31,112 nucleotides of DNA from Perkinsus olseni (GCA_013115125.1 JABANN010000416.1:1-31112); one strand, 5' to 3'. Shown: positions 1 through 13,100, counted from the first letter of the stretch. The notes: a model not told the origin generated them from the sequence alone. Program-made: numbers and translations.

Positions 1-97
1 GTTATTCAATATTTTTAATACGTACTAATTCTCCGTACCCGTACTAAGTTGACAGTTTGGAACGTACTCCGTAGTACCGTACTTTCCTCGACCCCAG
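1..97 (+). other. 3' end of an upstream intron
   Basis: The first exon I can support starts at 98 after a CCCCAG acceptor and enters in phase 2. It must therefore join to an exon upstream of the window. This stretch is AT-rich at its left end and carries five copies of CGTAC within about 70 bases. No coding potential is seen. Confidence 0.5.
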
Positions 98-3000
98 TAC
101 GGTTGCCCAGCTCTATTCCAAGGTGCTCGAGAGGGTTAAATCTGCTCGAATTCGGGCTAAGATCGTCCACGCTTTGGACTTGGATGGCGATGGTGAGTAC
201 AGTACTCCTGCGAGGCCTGGGGGAGCCTGCCTTAGATGTGCCGGTTTTGCAGGGTCGGCCCCCCCCCTTCCTCTATTCTCAGATAAGCTCAGTGAAGAGG
301 AAATCCTCAATCTGCGGATACTCCACCGTGCCGAGTTCCTCCTCCTATGTGAGAGCCTTCTCTACCACGGCTTCGCTACCATCACTGAGGCTGGGGGCAG
401 CAGTTTCCTGGAAGGAGCCAGGAGGTCAGGAAAGGTGGGGTCGGGCACTCCGCTGCCAACCTGCAGTCGAGGATGCCTGTCAGACGCTGGTTGATGCCCA
501 TCCAGAAGCGGCCTTAATAGAGCTGGACTCGGTGAGGGAACCATCACTTGCTCATCTCACCGAATCTTGCATTTCCTCAAGTTATGCATGCTTCTTTAGA
601 TCTACCAAGCGCATAATCCGAGTGCACATCATCACGCCCCAAGACAAGTAGGACGGAGATCAGCACTCAACAATTTTCACCGTCGCTCCGCTGTTGGGCA
701 AATCTTAATTTTCGTTCTCAGGGAAACCCTCTGCAATGGTCTCGACGGTTTGGTCATAATGAGAGGAGGACGAAGCATCACTGGGGGAAGAGGAAACAGG
801 GATATGGGAGGACTTTGAAGGCTGGTGAAGAGCAGCACATCGGAGGAATAGCCGCGGCGCGTCCACCGCTGGGCAGCATGGCGTCAGTGGCGTCCGACTT
901 GATTGGAGCAGTGAGCAGTGTAGCAAAGGGGAAGAGGGAGGGGGCTGCCGGCGTTGACGGTGGTCGGGACGAAGAAGGGGTTGCTGAGGATGATGGAGTA
1001 GAAAGTAGAAATGCGAATGTTGGAGGCCTCAAGGGAGAGCAGCACGGAGGCAGTCATTACACTGAGTCTGTAGAGGAGGAGAAGTCTGGTCATACAGGGG
1101 ACCACTACAGTGAGACTGTAGAGGAGGAGAAGTCTGGTCATACAGGGGACCACTACAGTGAGACTGTAGAGGAGGAGAAGTCTGGTCGTGGAGGGGACCA
1201 CTACAGTGAGACTGTAGAGGAGGAGAAGTCTGGTCATACAGGGGACCACTACAGTGAGACTGTGGAGGAGGAGAAGTCTGGTCATACAGGGGACCACTAC
1301 AGTGAGACTGTGGAGGAGGAGAAGTCTGGTCATTCAGGGGACCACTACAGTGAGACTGTGGAGGAGGAGAGGGACGACAATGCCAAGAAGGAATACCACC
1401 GCGAAGTGAATGTGGAGCCCACTGTTGGAGAGGGTTCGATCCCGGGCCCCGACAGAGCTGCGGTAGGAGGGACCACTCCGACAGCTGGGCCAGCTCCAGA
1501 GGAGGGGGTACAGGCTGATAATGATGATGATGAAATGGTCGTAGAGGAGTGGGACGATGAGAAGGATGATGATTACGGAGCTGACCTACAAGGAGGACCT
1601 CAGAGTAAGGACAACAATGCTTGGAGCATCTCTATGCACGTAATAAGCCTTGGGAGCCGCTAAAGCGGCGGCCTGCACACAGCCACCACGCCCATTATTC
1701 ATATGGTCAGGAGTACCCTTCGAAGGGCTTCGAGGAGATCACCGGACACACCCTCAGTGACACAATCTCCGTAGAGGAGTTCCAGCAGATCGGTGATCGA
1801 CTAGGGGTCAGCCAGGCCTACAATAAGGAGGTGAGCCCTTCCCTGCAGCAAGGCGGTTCCTCCACGCCTTTCTGCTGCTTGTGACAGCTCTTCGGCCTGG
1901 TGGCGGGCAGGGACGCTGCAGCCCTTGAAGGCGGTCGATATGCTGATCTGTATAAGAGCTTCAAGGACGTCAGGTGAGGGGCTTTACGTCCAACTTGCGG
2001 GACCCCTCCCATCAGGAACTTGGCACGAGTCTTCCACATCTTGGATGCCATCAAAATGGAGATGCGGTTTTCCGATCTTGATCTGGACCGGGACGGCTTC
2101 GTCTCCCTGTCGGAGTTTGGGTGCGGAGATTGCAAGTCGGACACGGTGTCCGAAGAACAATGTGTAAGTCAGAGTAGGCGGAGCGAAGCTGCTATTCTTT
2201 CCGTCTTTCAGATGGCCGTTGGAGAGCTCTTCGCTTACGTTGTCGATGGCTTCAACCAATCGTCCATCTCTCGACGCAACTGGCAGAAGCTAGTCAGTGT
2301 TGGGTCGGAGGTCATCCCACCGGCGGTGTCGGTGGTCCTGGAAGGGTGAGGAGAGTGACACTGTGTAGTGGCTATTGGAGTTGGGAGATTGTCAGCATGG
2401 GAGAGGTTCCTAGGCTAGCTTCCGATGAAGAGTTCATAGAGCAGTACATGGCTGAGGCGAGCAAGTATCCAGGCGCCAGGGAGGAGGCAGCTGCGTTCCT
2501 CAAGGACGGGTCTGGTCGGTCGGCGTACCATCCCGATTACCGTCCCTCACCCCGGGGTCGATTAGGTCAGAACCGCAACACCGGCGTCTTAAGAGTCGCA
2601 GCAGCTGGGCCACGGCTTGCGGGTTTCCTGCCAAGTTCTTTCGACTTCACTCGAGAATTATCAACGCTATTCAAGGCAGACGCGAAGGAGCTGGACGAGG
2701 GAACCTTCGAGGAGATAGGCCGTCATGCCGAGGCCGCTGGGGACTGGTTCAGAGCCAAGGTAAACCCTCACTCAACTGAGGGGCAAACCCCCCTCCTGCA
2801 GTCCTTCGGAGCCCTCCTCTATCCTATCGGAGAGACCTTGCCGATCCACATTGTGGATACCTATGTGGCGGCAAGGAGGGGCGGGTAGGGCTCGTACTAC
2901 TTCCTAGTGTAGTGATGGTTAGCGTAGTTACCTACACGACTTGGCAGCCTCTCTTGGGGCTATCAGTCTGGCTGCGAGGTTTGATGCTATTGATTTGGAT

Positions 3001-4154
3001 GGAGATGGCAGCCTTAGTAGGAAGGAGCTGGCAGCGAAGGAGTGGAGGAGTTCCATCGCGGGGTCGATGGTAAGTAGTGTCGGGTGAAAGCGATGGATCA
3101 ATCTGAACACCTTCGGGAGAATGAGTTCGACTCGCACCAGCGGGAACCGGGCGAAAATACCATTTGTTGCATCGCCTAACAGCGAGAAGTAGTTTAACGT
3201 GTGTTGGGTGCTTAGATTGAGTCAGGGCCAAAGCGTAACAAGGTAGGGAGGCCGATCCATAGTCTCTCCAGAGAGGAGGTCAGATAAGGAACTCATCATG
3301 CCAATGATAGAACCAGAAGGAACTATCACACCGCTTGATATGTGTCTGCGTGCAGCCTCTGTCAACTGTGAATTGGGGGAGGAGTGGTACGCGCTAAAGC
3401 ACTGTTGAGAAAAATCGAGATTTCAAGTATTCCTGCATTGTCCCTTTGTGCAACTATCGTAGCATGATTCGCTCCTCCCCATTAAACAATTCTCCTTCTC
3501 TCAGCTATTCACCCTGCTTGACCTGGACCGCAACGGAAGCATCAGTCGTCCTGAGTGGCAGCAGTGGGGGTATCTGGTGGCCCAGGCTCGGCCGCACATG
3601 CGGGCTCTGGCTCTGAGAATCTTACCGGAGATCAAGATCTCAGCCGGTGAATACGCTGAGAAATATCGGGCTGCTGTGAAGGAGCTGCCGTCTGATGAGG
3701 TTGAGCTGATAGAGAAACGTTTGGACTTCGATGGCGATGGTGAGGATCGAACCTGTGCCGTCGTGGGAGCATCGAGGCCAGCGGCCAGCTCACACGGTTG
3801 TATCAGTGGCGAGGCGATGTTCGTCTTGTTAAGGTAAACTGTCAGAGTCGGAGATCAGCCTCCTCCGAGTAGTTGGTGGTGGACGGTCCCTCCGAGAACT
3901 TCTGTACAGGGAGCTGTTCTTTGGCTTTGAGATTGGCAACACTGGCACTGGCTCGGGTCAATCTCTTCTTCAAGAGTCGACCCTCGCCGACGACGACCGA
4001 ACTCTGACGGGCTTCATGGTAGTTTTCAGAACAGTAAAGCTGACGGGATGGTACCTCTCAGGGCCGCATAGGAGCCGTCCAATCCCCATATGTCGAGTCA
4101 GCGCGCTTCGCTTTCCAGTTCCTTGATACTAACAACGACGGCAAGCTCTCGGAT
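98..4154 (+). CDS. EF-hand array A (N-terminal part of the giant gene)
   Basis: Exons: 98-192, 283-434, 472-531, 722-1639, 1711-1830, 1888-1973, 2016-2163, 2212-2345, 2396-2759, 2802-2884, 2928-3069, 3505-3739, 3834-4018, 4062-4154. Canonical loops seen are DLDGDDKLSEEE (split by the intron after 192), DLDRDGFVSLSE, DLDGDGSLSRKE, DLDRNGSISRPE, DFDGDGKLSESE (split after 3739) and DTNNDGKLSDAE. The order follows the same five exon classes as array B but is shorter, about two and a half units. The acidic exon 722-1639 interrupts one class. In exon 2396-2759 the loop is degenerate (FLKDGSGR) and the usual intron is not recognisable. The last unit has two exon classes fused (3505-3739), exactly as in the last unit of array B. 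Confidence 0.85.
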
Positions 4155-7100
4155 GTAAGGTCGTGAAACTTGGGTTGCCTGAGGATCCCGGCACTACGTC
4201 CTTCTGGTTTCAATACCGGGGGGGGCAGCCGTGTCTACGAGAGAGGATCGGTTTGCTAGGCTGAGACGAAGGAGTTCGAGCTTATGAGGATGCTCTTCGC
4301 GGACTACGGCTACCTTCGCTTCATCTCTGACTTCACGGCGTTGACCGTCTTCAAGGTGGGCCAACCCTCGGCCAGCCCCCGCTGTATTCTGATCTGCTCC
4401 AGAAGTTGAAAGGCCCAGCGGGGGCTGTGTCCTTGAAGGGGCTGATCAAGTCGGCCAAGGCCGGGGACTGTACTCCCAGTGAGCTGGCATTGGAGATCCA
4501 CGACGTGGGTCGGGGGGTTGTATGTTGATACGATACGTCTTTCACCTAGGCCTTCGAGATAGACCTACCCGATGATACTGTTGAGGTCCCGTGGGCTATC
4601 TGGCGGCTCATAGTGTGGCGGCACCTCACCAACGAGCATGTGAGTTGGTCGAGGTGCTCTTGTGTCGGCCAGTGGTTGGACGCTGTCAGACGGTGAACCA
4701 GCTGGAGGGTCGCTCACCCTTCGCAGCGAGGGATAAGGAGGACTACCATCATACTGCCCATGCTAGGAGGCGATTGCCTCATCCACCACCTCATGTCACT
4801 CGACGCTCGTACGCCCCTCTTGGGCCAGAGGTCATCGTCACTGCCACCCTACTTCCGCTTTTAACCCTCCTTGCTGCCTTCAGGACGATGCCTTCCTGCG
4901 GACTTTGATGAACGTCAATTAACGCCGTGCCTCACTGAGTGGGGTCGTCATGAACTTCGGCTCGATGAGACGGCACAGTCGTACGATTTCCGGCATGGGC
5001 TGCTGTTGTGTTGAAGTCAATCATTCTTCCACCCGAAGCTGACAGCGTGGACAGCGTTCGTCGCAGTGCCTCGGACATGCTAGCAGTGGTGGCCCTCCTA
5101 GCCCAGCGGCTGCTCTCCTCAACAGGAGTGCCGCACCAAGAGGCTCACCAGACACGATGTCTGTCGGATATGGCTGCGGCGGTGTGTGGACCGTACGGTG
5201 AGTACTTCCAACAGGGTGCGACGGGCCTCCCACAGTTGATCGAGGTGGGCGGCCGCACCGACTACCACCCGCCTCTCGAGCTCCCGTGCCATCAGATCGT
5301 TGAGGCTGCGGCGAGGGTCTGCGCTGACTACCAGTACGACATGTTAGCCTATCCGCAGTGCGGTGTAGGCCTTACGCACCTTCGAGTCCTCTCATAGCGC
5401 TGCTGCATTCACTTAGTGCAGCGTCTTACTTGAGGACCTCCAGCCGGCCAGCTTCATCCAGCTGGTCAACTCCTTCGCCCTCGCCCCTTTGCCAGCGCTC
5501 AGGTCTCTGCCCATCGATCGACGGCCCTCTTCGGTAGGCCCGTCTCCATTGTCACCGTCGGAGTATCCTCCTGTAGGTGATCGTAGGGGAGGTCCGACTC
5601 CTTGAAGCTCCCAGCTCCTTCGCTTGGCCTCCCATCGAGACGGTGAAGTCCGCGATGTGAACATGTTCATGGAAACGCGGTCTTGGAACGCTGTATGCTA
5701 TTCAGATTGCGTGCTCTGGTCGATGCTGGCTTTGACAGCGATTATTCTGTTGTCTACGACACAGGGAAGGACCCCAACAAACTTGTCTTCTCTGTAATGC
5801 CTGGTCGAGTCGTAGTTGCCGGATGAGCTGCCAGGCGGATCCGAGGGCCCAGCCTCAAGCTGTCGATGATCACGCTGTTGCCGCCAATGCGGCCAGCTGG
5901 GCTATTCACGTGAGTCTCCAAGGCGGCCATCGTGTCACCCATTGCTTCCTCAGAACGCTCTGCAATCGATGGTCGGCGGAGCGGAGGTCGGTATCCCCTT
6001 CGAGGTGGAGGTCTATCGAGGGTCGTCGCTAGACATCTCCCCCTTAGAGGTTGAAGGGGACATCGAGATCACCAACTGGAGCCAGGCTCCAGGCTTCAGG
6101 ACCACAGTAGCCCAACTCCCACTGCTGCTGCTGCCGGTCATCAGAGCCTACGCACGCTAGTGCTCCTCAGTTGGCTCGGATACTGGAAGGTCCGGCTGGG
6201 AACACTGCCCACAGAGTTCTTCGACACGGTGAGACACTGGCAGTAACAGCTACTATCTGTCAGCTAGCTTATATCACTTTGCGTTATCAGTAATCTAGTT
6301 TAGCCCACTCTGGAGCGGGGGCACGGGTTCGATCCCCGGCTCCAGCGCATTTACAAAACCCGGTCATCGCCAACCTCTTCCGTATCCTTGAGTAACACGC
6401 AGCAGAGCTCATGCAGGTATCACCGGAGACGAGGTCCTCTTGAGTTCCCGTAAGGAAGGCGTCCTCCTGGCCTACGAAGTCCCGGGCCCCCACATTGGGT
6501 GAGTTGGACTTCGGTAAGGCGGCCCTCTATAACCCCTCTGTAGATTCACAGCGTACGCCGAAGCCGCCTGGGGAGGGGCTCGATCTCATCTGGAGGTCCT
6601 CGATGACCTGCGGGCACTGCAGCGGCGGCTCCTGCAGTCCGGTATCGAGTCCTCCGTAAGGGTTCGGGACGTGAGGATAATGAGCGGCTTGTCGTATAGG
6701 GCCAAGCGGGTAGTCCAGGGGGGGTCGCCCGGGGCTGACGGGTGGGCTGCTTCAGGCGTTGTACTCGTACTGTTCCCACCTTGACCATCACAGCCTGCCG
6801 TTCATGGCCCCGACTAGTGTGCAGGAGGAGTGGGGCAGGGAGGAGGCTCAAAGCGAGCTGATGTTTAGGATGATCACATCTTATTACGAGGTTAAGGGGG
6901 GCCGCGGAGGGGACCCTGCAAAGGTATCAGCTGAACGTCCCTTAGGGGAGGTCCTCGAGACACGATCTCGGAAGAGGAGGTTTGGGGAGCCAGGACCGTT
7001 GGTGGATCCTCTGCCGGAGATGGACGGGCAGCCAGTTGTTGAGGCTACGCCAATCGAGGGCGGGAGAGCAGAGGAGGGTATGCGGGATGAAGGTGAAGGA

Positions 7101-10100
7101 AGCGACGGGGTTATTGAGGGGGACCAGCAGGAAGCGGCAGCGCTAGATGATGGCGGCCGTGAGGGGGAACCTGAGGAGTTTGTTGGAGGCCGGGAGGGTC
7201 TGGAGGAGGGCGGACGGTTTGAGGAGCAAGTTAGCCCGGTCAATCAGGAGGATCTCCCGGATCATGAACAGGTCGCTGCATTTGGATATGACAAACCCAC
7301 CACACCGGGAGACCGTCATCCCGAAGAGGAGGACGGTCATCCTGAAGAGGAGGATGGTCACCCTGAAGAGGAGGAGGATGGTCACCCTGAGGAGGAGGAT
7401 GGTCACCCTGAGGAGGAGGATGGTCACCCTGAAGAGGAGGACGGTCACCCTGAGGATGGTCACCCTGAGGATGGTCACCCTGAGGAGGACGGTCATCCTG
7501 AAGAGGATGGTCACCCTGAGGAGGAGGACGGTCATCCTGAAGAGGACGGCCACCCTGAGGAGTACGGTCATCCTGAAGAGGACGGTCACCCTGAGGAGGA
7601 CGGTCATCCTGAAGAGGACGGTCACCCTGAGGATGGTCACCCTGAGGAGGATGGCATCGGCGAGTACGTTGGTAACCTCGAGCAGCTGAACACAGCCTTG
7701 ATGGGGCCGGAGAGGTCCAAGGACCTCTCTTCACGGGAGGTTATAGCTTCGAGTGGGGAGGACTTCGATCCCGGCCAAAGTGAGGAGGGGGTGCCGGAGT
7801 TACCGGCTGTGGGAGTCAGTGGAGACCCGGGGCAGATGGAGGAGGAGGACGAGGATGGCGTCCCCGAGGACCATCACGAGCCAGATCTGAGCTCTCCTAT
7901 GGAAGACTTTAAGCCAGAAGCGGCGGCCGAGGATGTTAACCCTATCGCCCCTATCGAGGACTTTGGCCCAGGCTTTGGCCCAGAAGAAGCGGTCCCCGAG
8001 GATGGTAACCCTACTGGCCCTACTGAGGACTTTGGACCAGGCTTCGACCCAGGAGAAGGGGTGGCCGAGGATGGTAATCCTACTAAGGACTTCGGACCAG
8101 GTTTCGGCCAAGGAGAAGGGATTGTCGAGGAGCCGACCGGGGTGGCGGGGCCGGGAGTGGATGATGATCTCACTTACCACTTCGATGAGGATACGATGGA
8201 GGCAGCAGCCCGTCTCGCACCATATCCAGTAGATAGCAGTGCCCTCCGTCCAACTGCCAGTCCCTCCACCAAGCCTGCAAAAGAACCATTGGAGGGTCTC
8301 AGTAGGCCTCCTAGGAAGTCTACGGTGGAAGATGATTATGACGATACGGTTGTTGAGGACGCTGCCCGCCGACCGAGTACTGCCGAACCTACTGATATCA
8401 TCACCACCGAAAGTCCTCAGCCAACGAAGGTTACTACTCCCGGGAGAACCAGGGCCACTGGTCCTCCAAGAACAGTAGGGCATTTGAGGCTGCCGGGCCT
8501 CAATCCCGTGACAGACGCCGAGATTGAGCATCATGGTGCCGCTGAGATCGCGGTCAACCCTGTTGTTGGAGAGGCACAGCCTCCGGAACCAGACTTCGGT
8601 CCCGGCTTTGACGGCTACGGCGGAGACACAGACGCTGGACCGCTGTGGGAGGACCATGGCGAGGATGGGGTGGTAGAGGACGTCGATGAGGGTAGGGAGG
8701 GGCTGTTGGAGCCGGACCATGGTGAGGATGGGGTGGTAGAGGACGTCGATGAGGGTAGGGAGGGGCTCTTGGAGCCGGACCATGGTGAGGATGGGGTGGT
8801 AGAGGACGTCGGTGAGGGTAGGGAGGGGCTCTTGGAGCCGGACCATGGGGAGGACGGGGTAGTGGAGGACGTCGATTACGGAGAGACAGAAGACGGGGAG
8901 GCCGAGGAAGCTTTCAACGACAAGTTATTCGGGAAGGAAGGGGAGGAGGAGACCGATAGGGCCGGGGCGGAGAGGGTGGGCAATACTCTTGGGGGTGAGG
9001 CTGCTGCAGCAGCCGACAGAGTGAGGCCTCCTTCCGGGGCACGGCCTGCCAAACCAGGGCCGAGGGTCCTACCTTCCAGGACCCACCGCTATTCACTGAG
9101 GGACGGCGGTGGTGGCTTTGCTTGCCCAAACTGCACTGAAGGGTGCGTCCATGGCTCCTCTCGGGAGCGCCCCACTCTCCCCTCATCAGGCCCTACTACG
9201 ACCCCCTCTTCGATCTCCATCCATATGCCCCGACCCTGGTATACAACCCACCCAGCCCACACCCTCCTGACTGGGTCCTCATACCGATGTCCCCGGCACG
9301 CGATGGAGTGCCGAGAGCTTCGGCGGCCTTCCGCCGCAGGTGGGCCATTCTGCTGCATCTTAGCCAGGTGAGTTGCTCTCAGGTTGGAGGAGGCCTCCAC
9401 TACCCCACGGGGACGCAAGGATGAGCTCTATCCGCCACCGCAATGGCAGGCTTTTGAGGGGATGTAGGGATGGCGCCGCCGGCTACGATTCTACAGGATC
9501 TGAGTAGATACGAGTCCGGTGAGGGCGAACCTCGAGAGCCCACGCCCTCTGATGCAGAGTTCATGATCGGCATGAGGGGCTTTGTAGGGCTGTTGTGGTA
9601 TGAGGAGGGTTGAGGAGGTGGTCTCAGACTCCTCCGGGGGAATGCTTGGGTAGGGTCATGCAATGGATCGACAACTCGTCCGTGTACCGAGTGGAGGAGA
9701 TACGGTCCCTGATGGAGGAGGTGGGCTGTCCCTCCTCACCGTGAGAAGAAGTTGTTGCAGGTTTACGACGCGAAGGCGCCGATGCGTGACAGGCTGGTGT
9801 TTGGGACTTTCGTGAGGGAAGGGTTGCTCGGAGAGGATCCTCATCGTACTGCCTTCCATCGACTGCAGAGGGGGATCGAGCATCTCAGAGGGCGTAGGAC
9901 GGTTTGCCCTTCACGACCTCCGAGACGAGCAATCTCTTGTTAGTCCTGGACACTGGGGAGCCCCTTCGGGGAGGTCTGACGGCGGCCACGGATGCCTGCT
10001 TGTTGTTACTGAGGGCACCGGAAAAGCTACCGATGATCAAGGTCCCTCGCCGCGGGCCCATCTTGGGCTATTGACCTGCTCTCAGCTCTTCCGTGATGCC

Positions 10101-13100
10101 CCGGGTGATGTGTACGTGGTGATGGACGAAGACGGTGATGGCCTTATCAACTTACCGGAGTGGCTGAAGTTTGGCCGTACCATACGGGCTCCGGCATTCG
10201 TCTTCACGGAGGAGGTGGGAGTACCTGCCTTAGTGATGCCTAGTCATCGTGGTCGCAGTCCTTCGCCTACTTTGCAACGAGGGGCGATCCAGAGCATATC
10301 AGAGTGAAGGAGATCGATGAGGTCTTCCGCACCATCGCCCAGGGGGAGTAGGGACCGTCTCCTTGCTGCTGCTGCTGCCGGGCTCATCCCGCTCACTGTG
10401 TTAGGTTGCTCAGCACAATGGAGGGTGGGGATGGCTACCCTCGTTTGGTGGCGGACTCCCTTGCCCTCGAGAGCCGCTTCTCCCAGTTGGACAATTTCAG
10501 AAGCTTCGAACTATCTATTGAGGAGCTCGGCTGGGCCCGGTCTCTATCCGGCAGAGGGGTGGGCCTGGCGACACTTTTGTAGGGTGAAGTCGGTTGCCTC
10601 AGTTGTTCCACTACCTCGACACCAATCGTGACGGGTACATCTCCCGGTACGAGTGGCAGAGGATGCTCATTATTGATAGAGCCCCGATGGCCGTCAAGCG
10701 CTTCGCTCTCTGGTGAGGGACTCTGGCTGTGGCTGGGAACGACGCTTCGGCGACAGGCTGACTGAAGGCTTTGAGGACGGCCCTTTTCCTATTCCCGAGA
10801 GGCCCTTCCTCGCTGCAACCCATGAGAAGCTCCTTCGGCTGCCTCCTGGGTATGTGCGGCTCATCGATAGGGCTCTGGACTCCCTCGGGGATGGTGAGTT
10901 GGACGTGTGTGAGAGAGCAGTGGGACGAGACTTGCAGGCCGACCCAGTGACGCGGACTACAGCATCCTACGGGCCATTGGTGGTGGCACTGAGATGGCCA
11001 ACTTGGTGGCTTCGGAGGTGCTACTCGGGTACGGCCAACGACCTAGGCTCACCTGGCACTCGATGGCACGGGATAATAGTACTGGCCTGACAGAGGAACC
11101 CTTGGATGAGTTGCCTGACCCGGGGGCTGATGGTGTAGCGGAAGAGGATGGCGAGGAGGAGCAGGTCCTTTCTGGGGCCCTCGACGAGGGGCTTCCGGGG
11201 GCTTTCATGCAGCTAGGGGAGGGCGAGGTAGGGTGCCCTGCCGCTCACGACCAGGGTCAGCTATTGTGATTTCCCAGGTGGCGGACGGTGGCAGCATAGC
11301 GACGTCTCCGTATTCGATAGGGACTCTCGCCTTGGGCCCGACGGTATCTTACGAAGCCTTCAGAGATTTCGGCAAGAGCCTGAAGGCTCCGGCGGGGGCA
11401 TTTTCTGAGGAGGTAGGAAGACCGAGGATGGAGAGGGCCCTTCGTCCAGCTGCTGATTGCCTCCGTGCAGGTATTCCATCTGTTCTCTGGAGGGGACGAG
11501 GGGAGCCCTCTGAGCGTGGATCTGTTCGATCGGCTGCATCTTGCTTCGAAGGACATCAGGTACCGTCGTCCGGTCATGGTGGTGAGGTATGGGTTTGTGC
11601 TTAGGAACGCTCGTCGGCTCTACTTCGTGTTTGATTCGCTCGTTATTGAAGCCAAGTTCCGTGCGATGGACCGGAATGAGGACGGACGGCTGAGCGGAGA
11701 GGAAGTCCCTCTCGAACCCTACCAACTTTGGGTGGGCATCTCAGCTGTTGCTCCATCTCTGACGATTGTTGGCTCGCTGCAGTGATTATTTTGAAGGACG
11801 TCGTCCACAGGTGTTGGATGCTCTGGACCGGGACGCATCGAACTCGATCAGCCTATCGGAGCTGCAGGGCCTGGCTGCCATGCACGCTGAAGCCGCGCCC
11901 CCGAGCGCGGTGTTGCTGAGCAGGAAGTGAGTCCCTCTGTCGAAGTCACCTTTACCCACACCACGCCTCAGGATCTTGGCTTCGTCCCAGTGGACGCCGG
12001 AGGCCGTGAGGAAGGAGTTCGAGAGACTGTCACCGTATGAGCAGGCGGAGGTTGAGCAGCTGCTGGACGTCAACGGCGATGGTAGGCCTGCTGCCGCTAC
12101 GGCGCTGCGCTTCGCCATAGCGTCATGCAGGTTACGTTGACGACCATGAGTTGGGATTGATACGCTTCCTCGCTGAAGGGGAAGTCCTCGACGTGTTGCT
12201 GCCACCGTCGTTGTACAACGCCGATAGACTGTCTCTCGATGGGCCGTGGACCAGAAAGCAGTTCCTGGCCTACTCTGGGAGACTGCAGAGCAACCCCAGT
12301 GCCTTTAGTGGGAAGGTCCTGACGGTTCACAGCCCTTGCGGTTAATATTCAACTGACTGTTAGTCGTTCGAAGCCCTCGCCCTGCTTGGAGAGGGCCCCG
12401 TTGAGATTCCTGCTGAGGTCTTGAGGGTTTGGCTGCTTGCAGCGGGGCAGAGGTGAGAGGGAGCAGAAGGAGAAAGAAGAAGGGACGATAGTCTTCAGGC
12501 GTGTGAGGGAGCTGCTGAGAGTCTTCAGTTTGATTAACACTGAAGCGTTCTTCTCGAGTGTGGATATTGACATGAGCGGGAGGATAACCCCTGATGAGCT
12601 GATGGACTTACGGAGAGACTTTCCGTTGCTCAGCACTGCCGAGGTCAGATTTGGCGCTCAGGTTGGGCGAAGGAGGCCCTGGGGCTGCGCGGCAAGGCTT
12701 CTTCGTACTTGTCTGTGTGTCAATACTCTTCGCCGGGCGATGACTGATACGGGCGATCACCTAGAACAGTGTATTGGCTCAATCCATGCGACATCCTGAG
12801 GGGGTGTGTGGTGGCCGGGACCCCTCATTCAGTACGGGAGATGATGGTGGTGATGGAATAGCCCTCCGACCTGATAGGAAGTCAATACCAACTTAACCGG
12901 ACTGTTCCTTCGAAGCCACCATCACAGTCCGTGACTTGCAAAGCGCTTCAGGCGGCCTCCACAGGCATTCGGAGGCGTCGTGATGGTCAGATATTCGACA
13001 CCATCGGGAGGGTGGATTCTGACGGCATCGCCTACCTCGATCGACCCGCCCTGCAGCAGCTCACCTACACCTTCACGGCGCCCTCGTCGGTGTTGGTCTT

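Noticed and set aside
884-1333. Minus-strand 149-codon open frame with a repeated Leu/Val unit
   Set aside because: It is the shadow of the seven 48-bp coding repeats of the plus strand.
3231-3247. Small-subunit rRNA 3'-end-like string CGTAACAAGGT
   Set aside because: Only 11 bases match and the flanks do not resemble rRNA; it lies in an intron.
6299-6350. tRNA gene suggested by GGGTTCGATCC
   Set aside because: Only a T-arm and an acceptor-like stem are present; there is no D-arm, no A-box and no anticodon stem, and the stretch fits as an exon.
7147-7689. Second plus-strand frame rich in Arg/Thr/Leu across the HPEEDG repeat
   Set aside because: Out-of-frame reading of the same repeat; it does not connect to flanking exons.
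7143-8846. Long minus-strand open frames opposite the acidic repeats (165, 164 and 348 codons)
   Set aside because: They mirror the repeats: GAG/GAA/GAT-rich plus-strand codons rarely give stops on the other strand. Composition is repetitive Pro/Arg or Leu/Val and they have no start context or homology.
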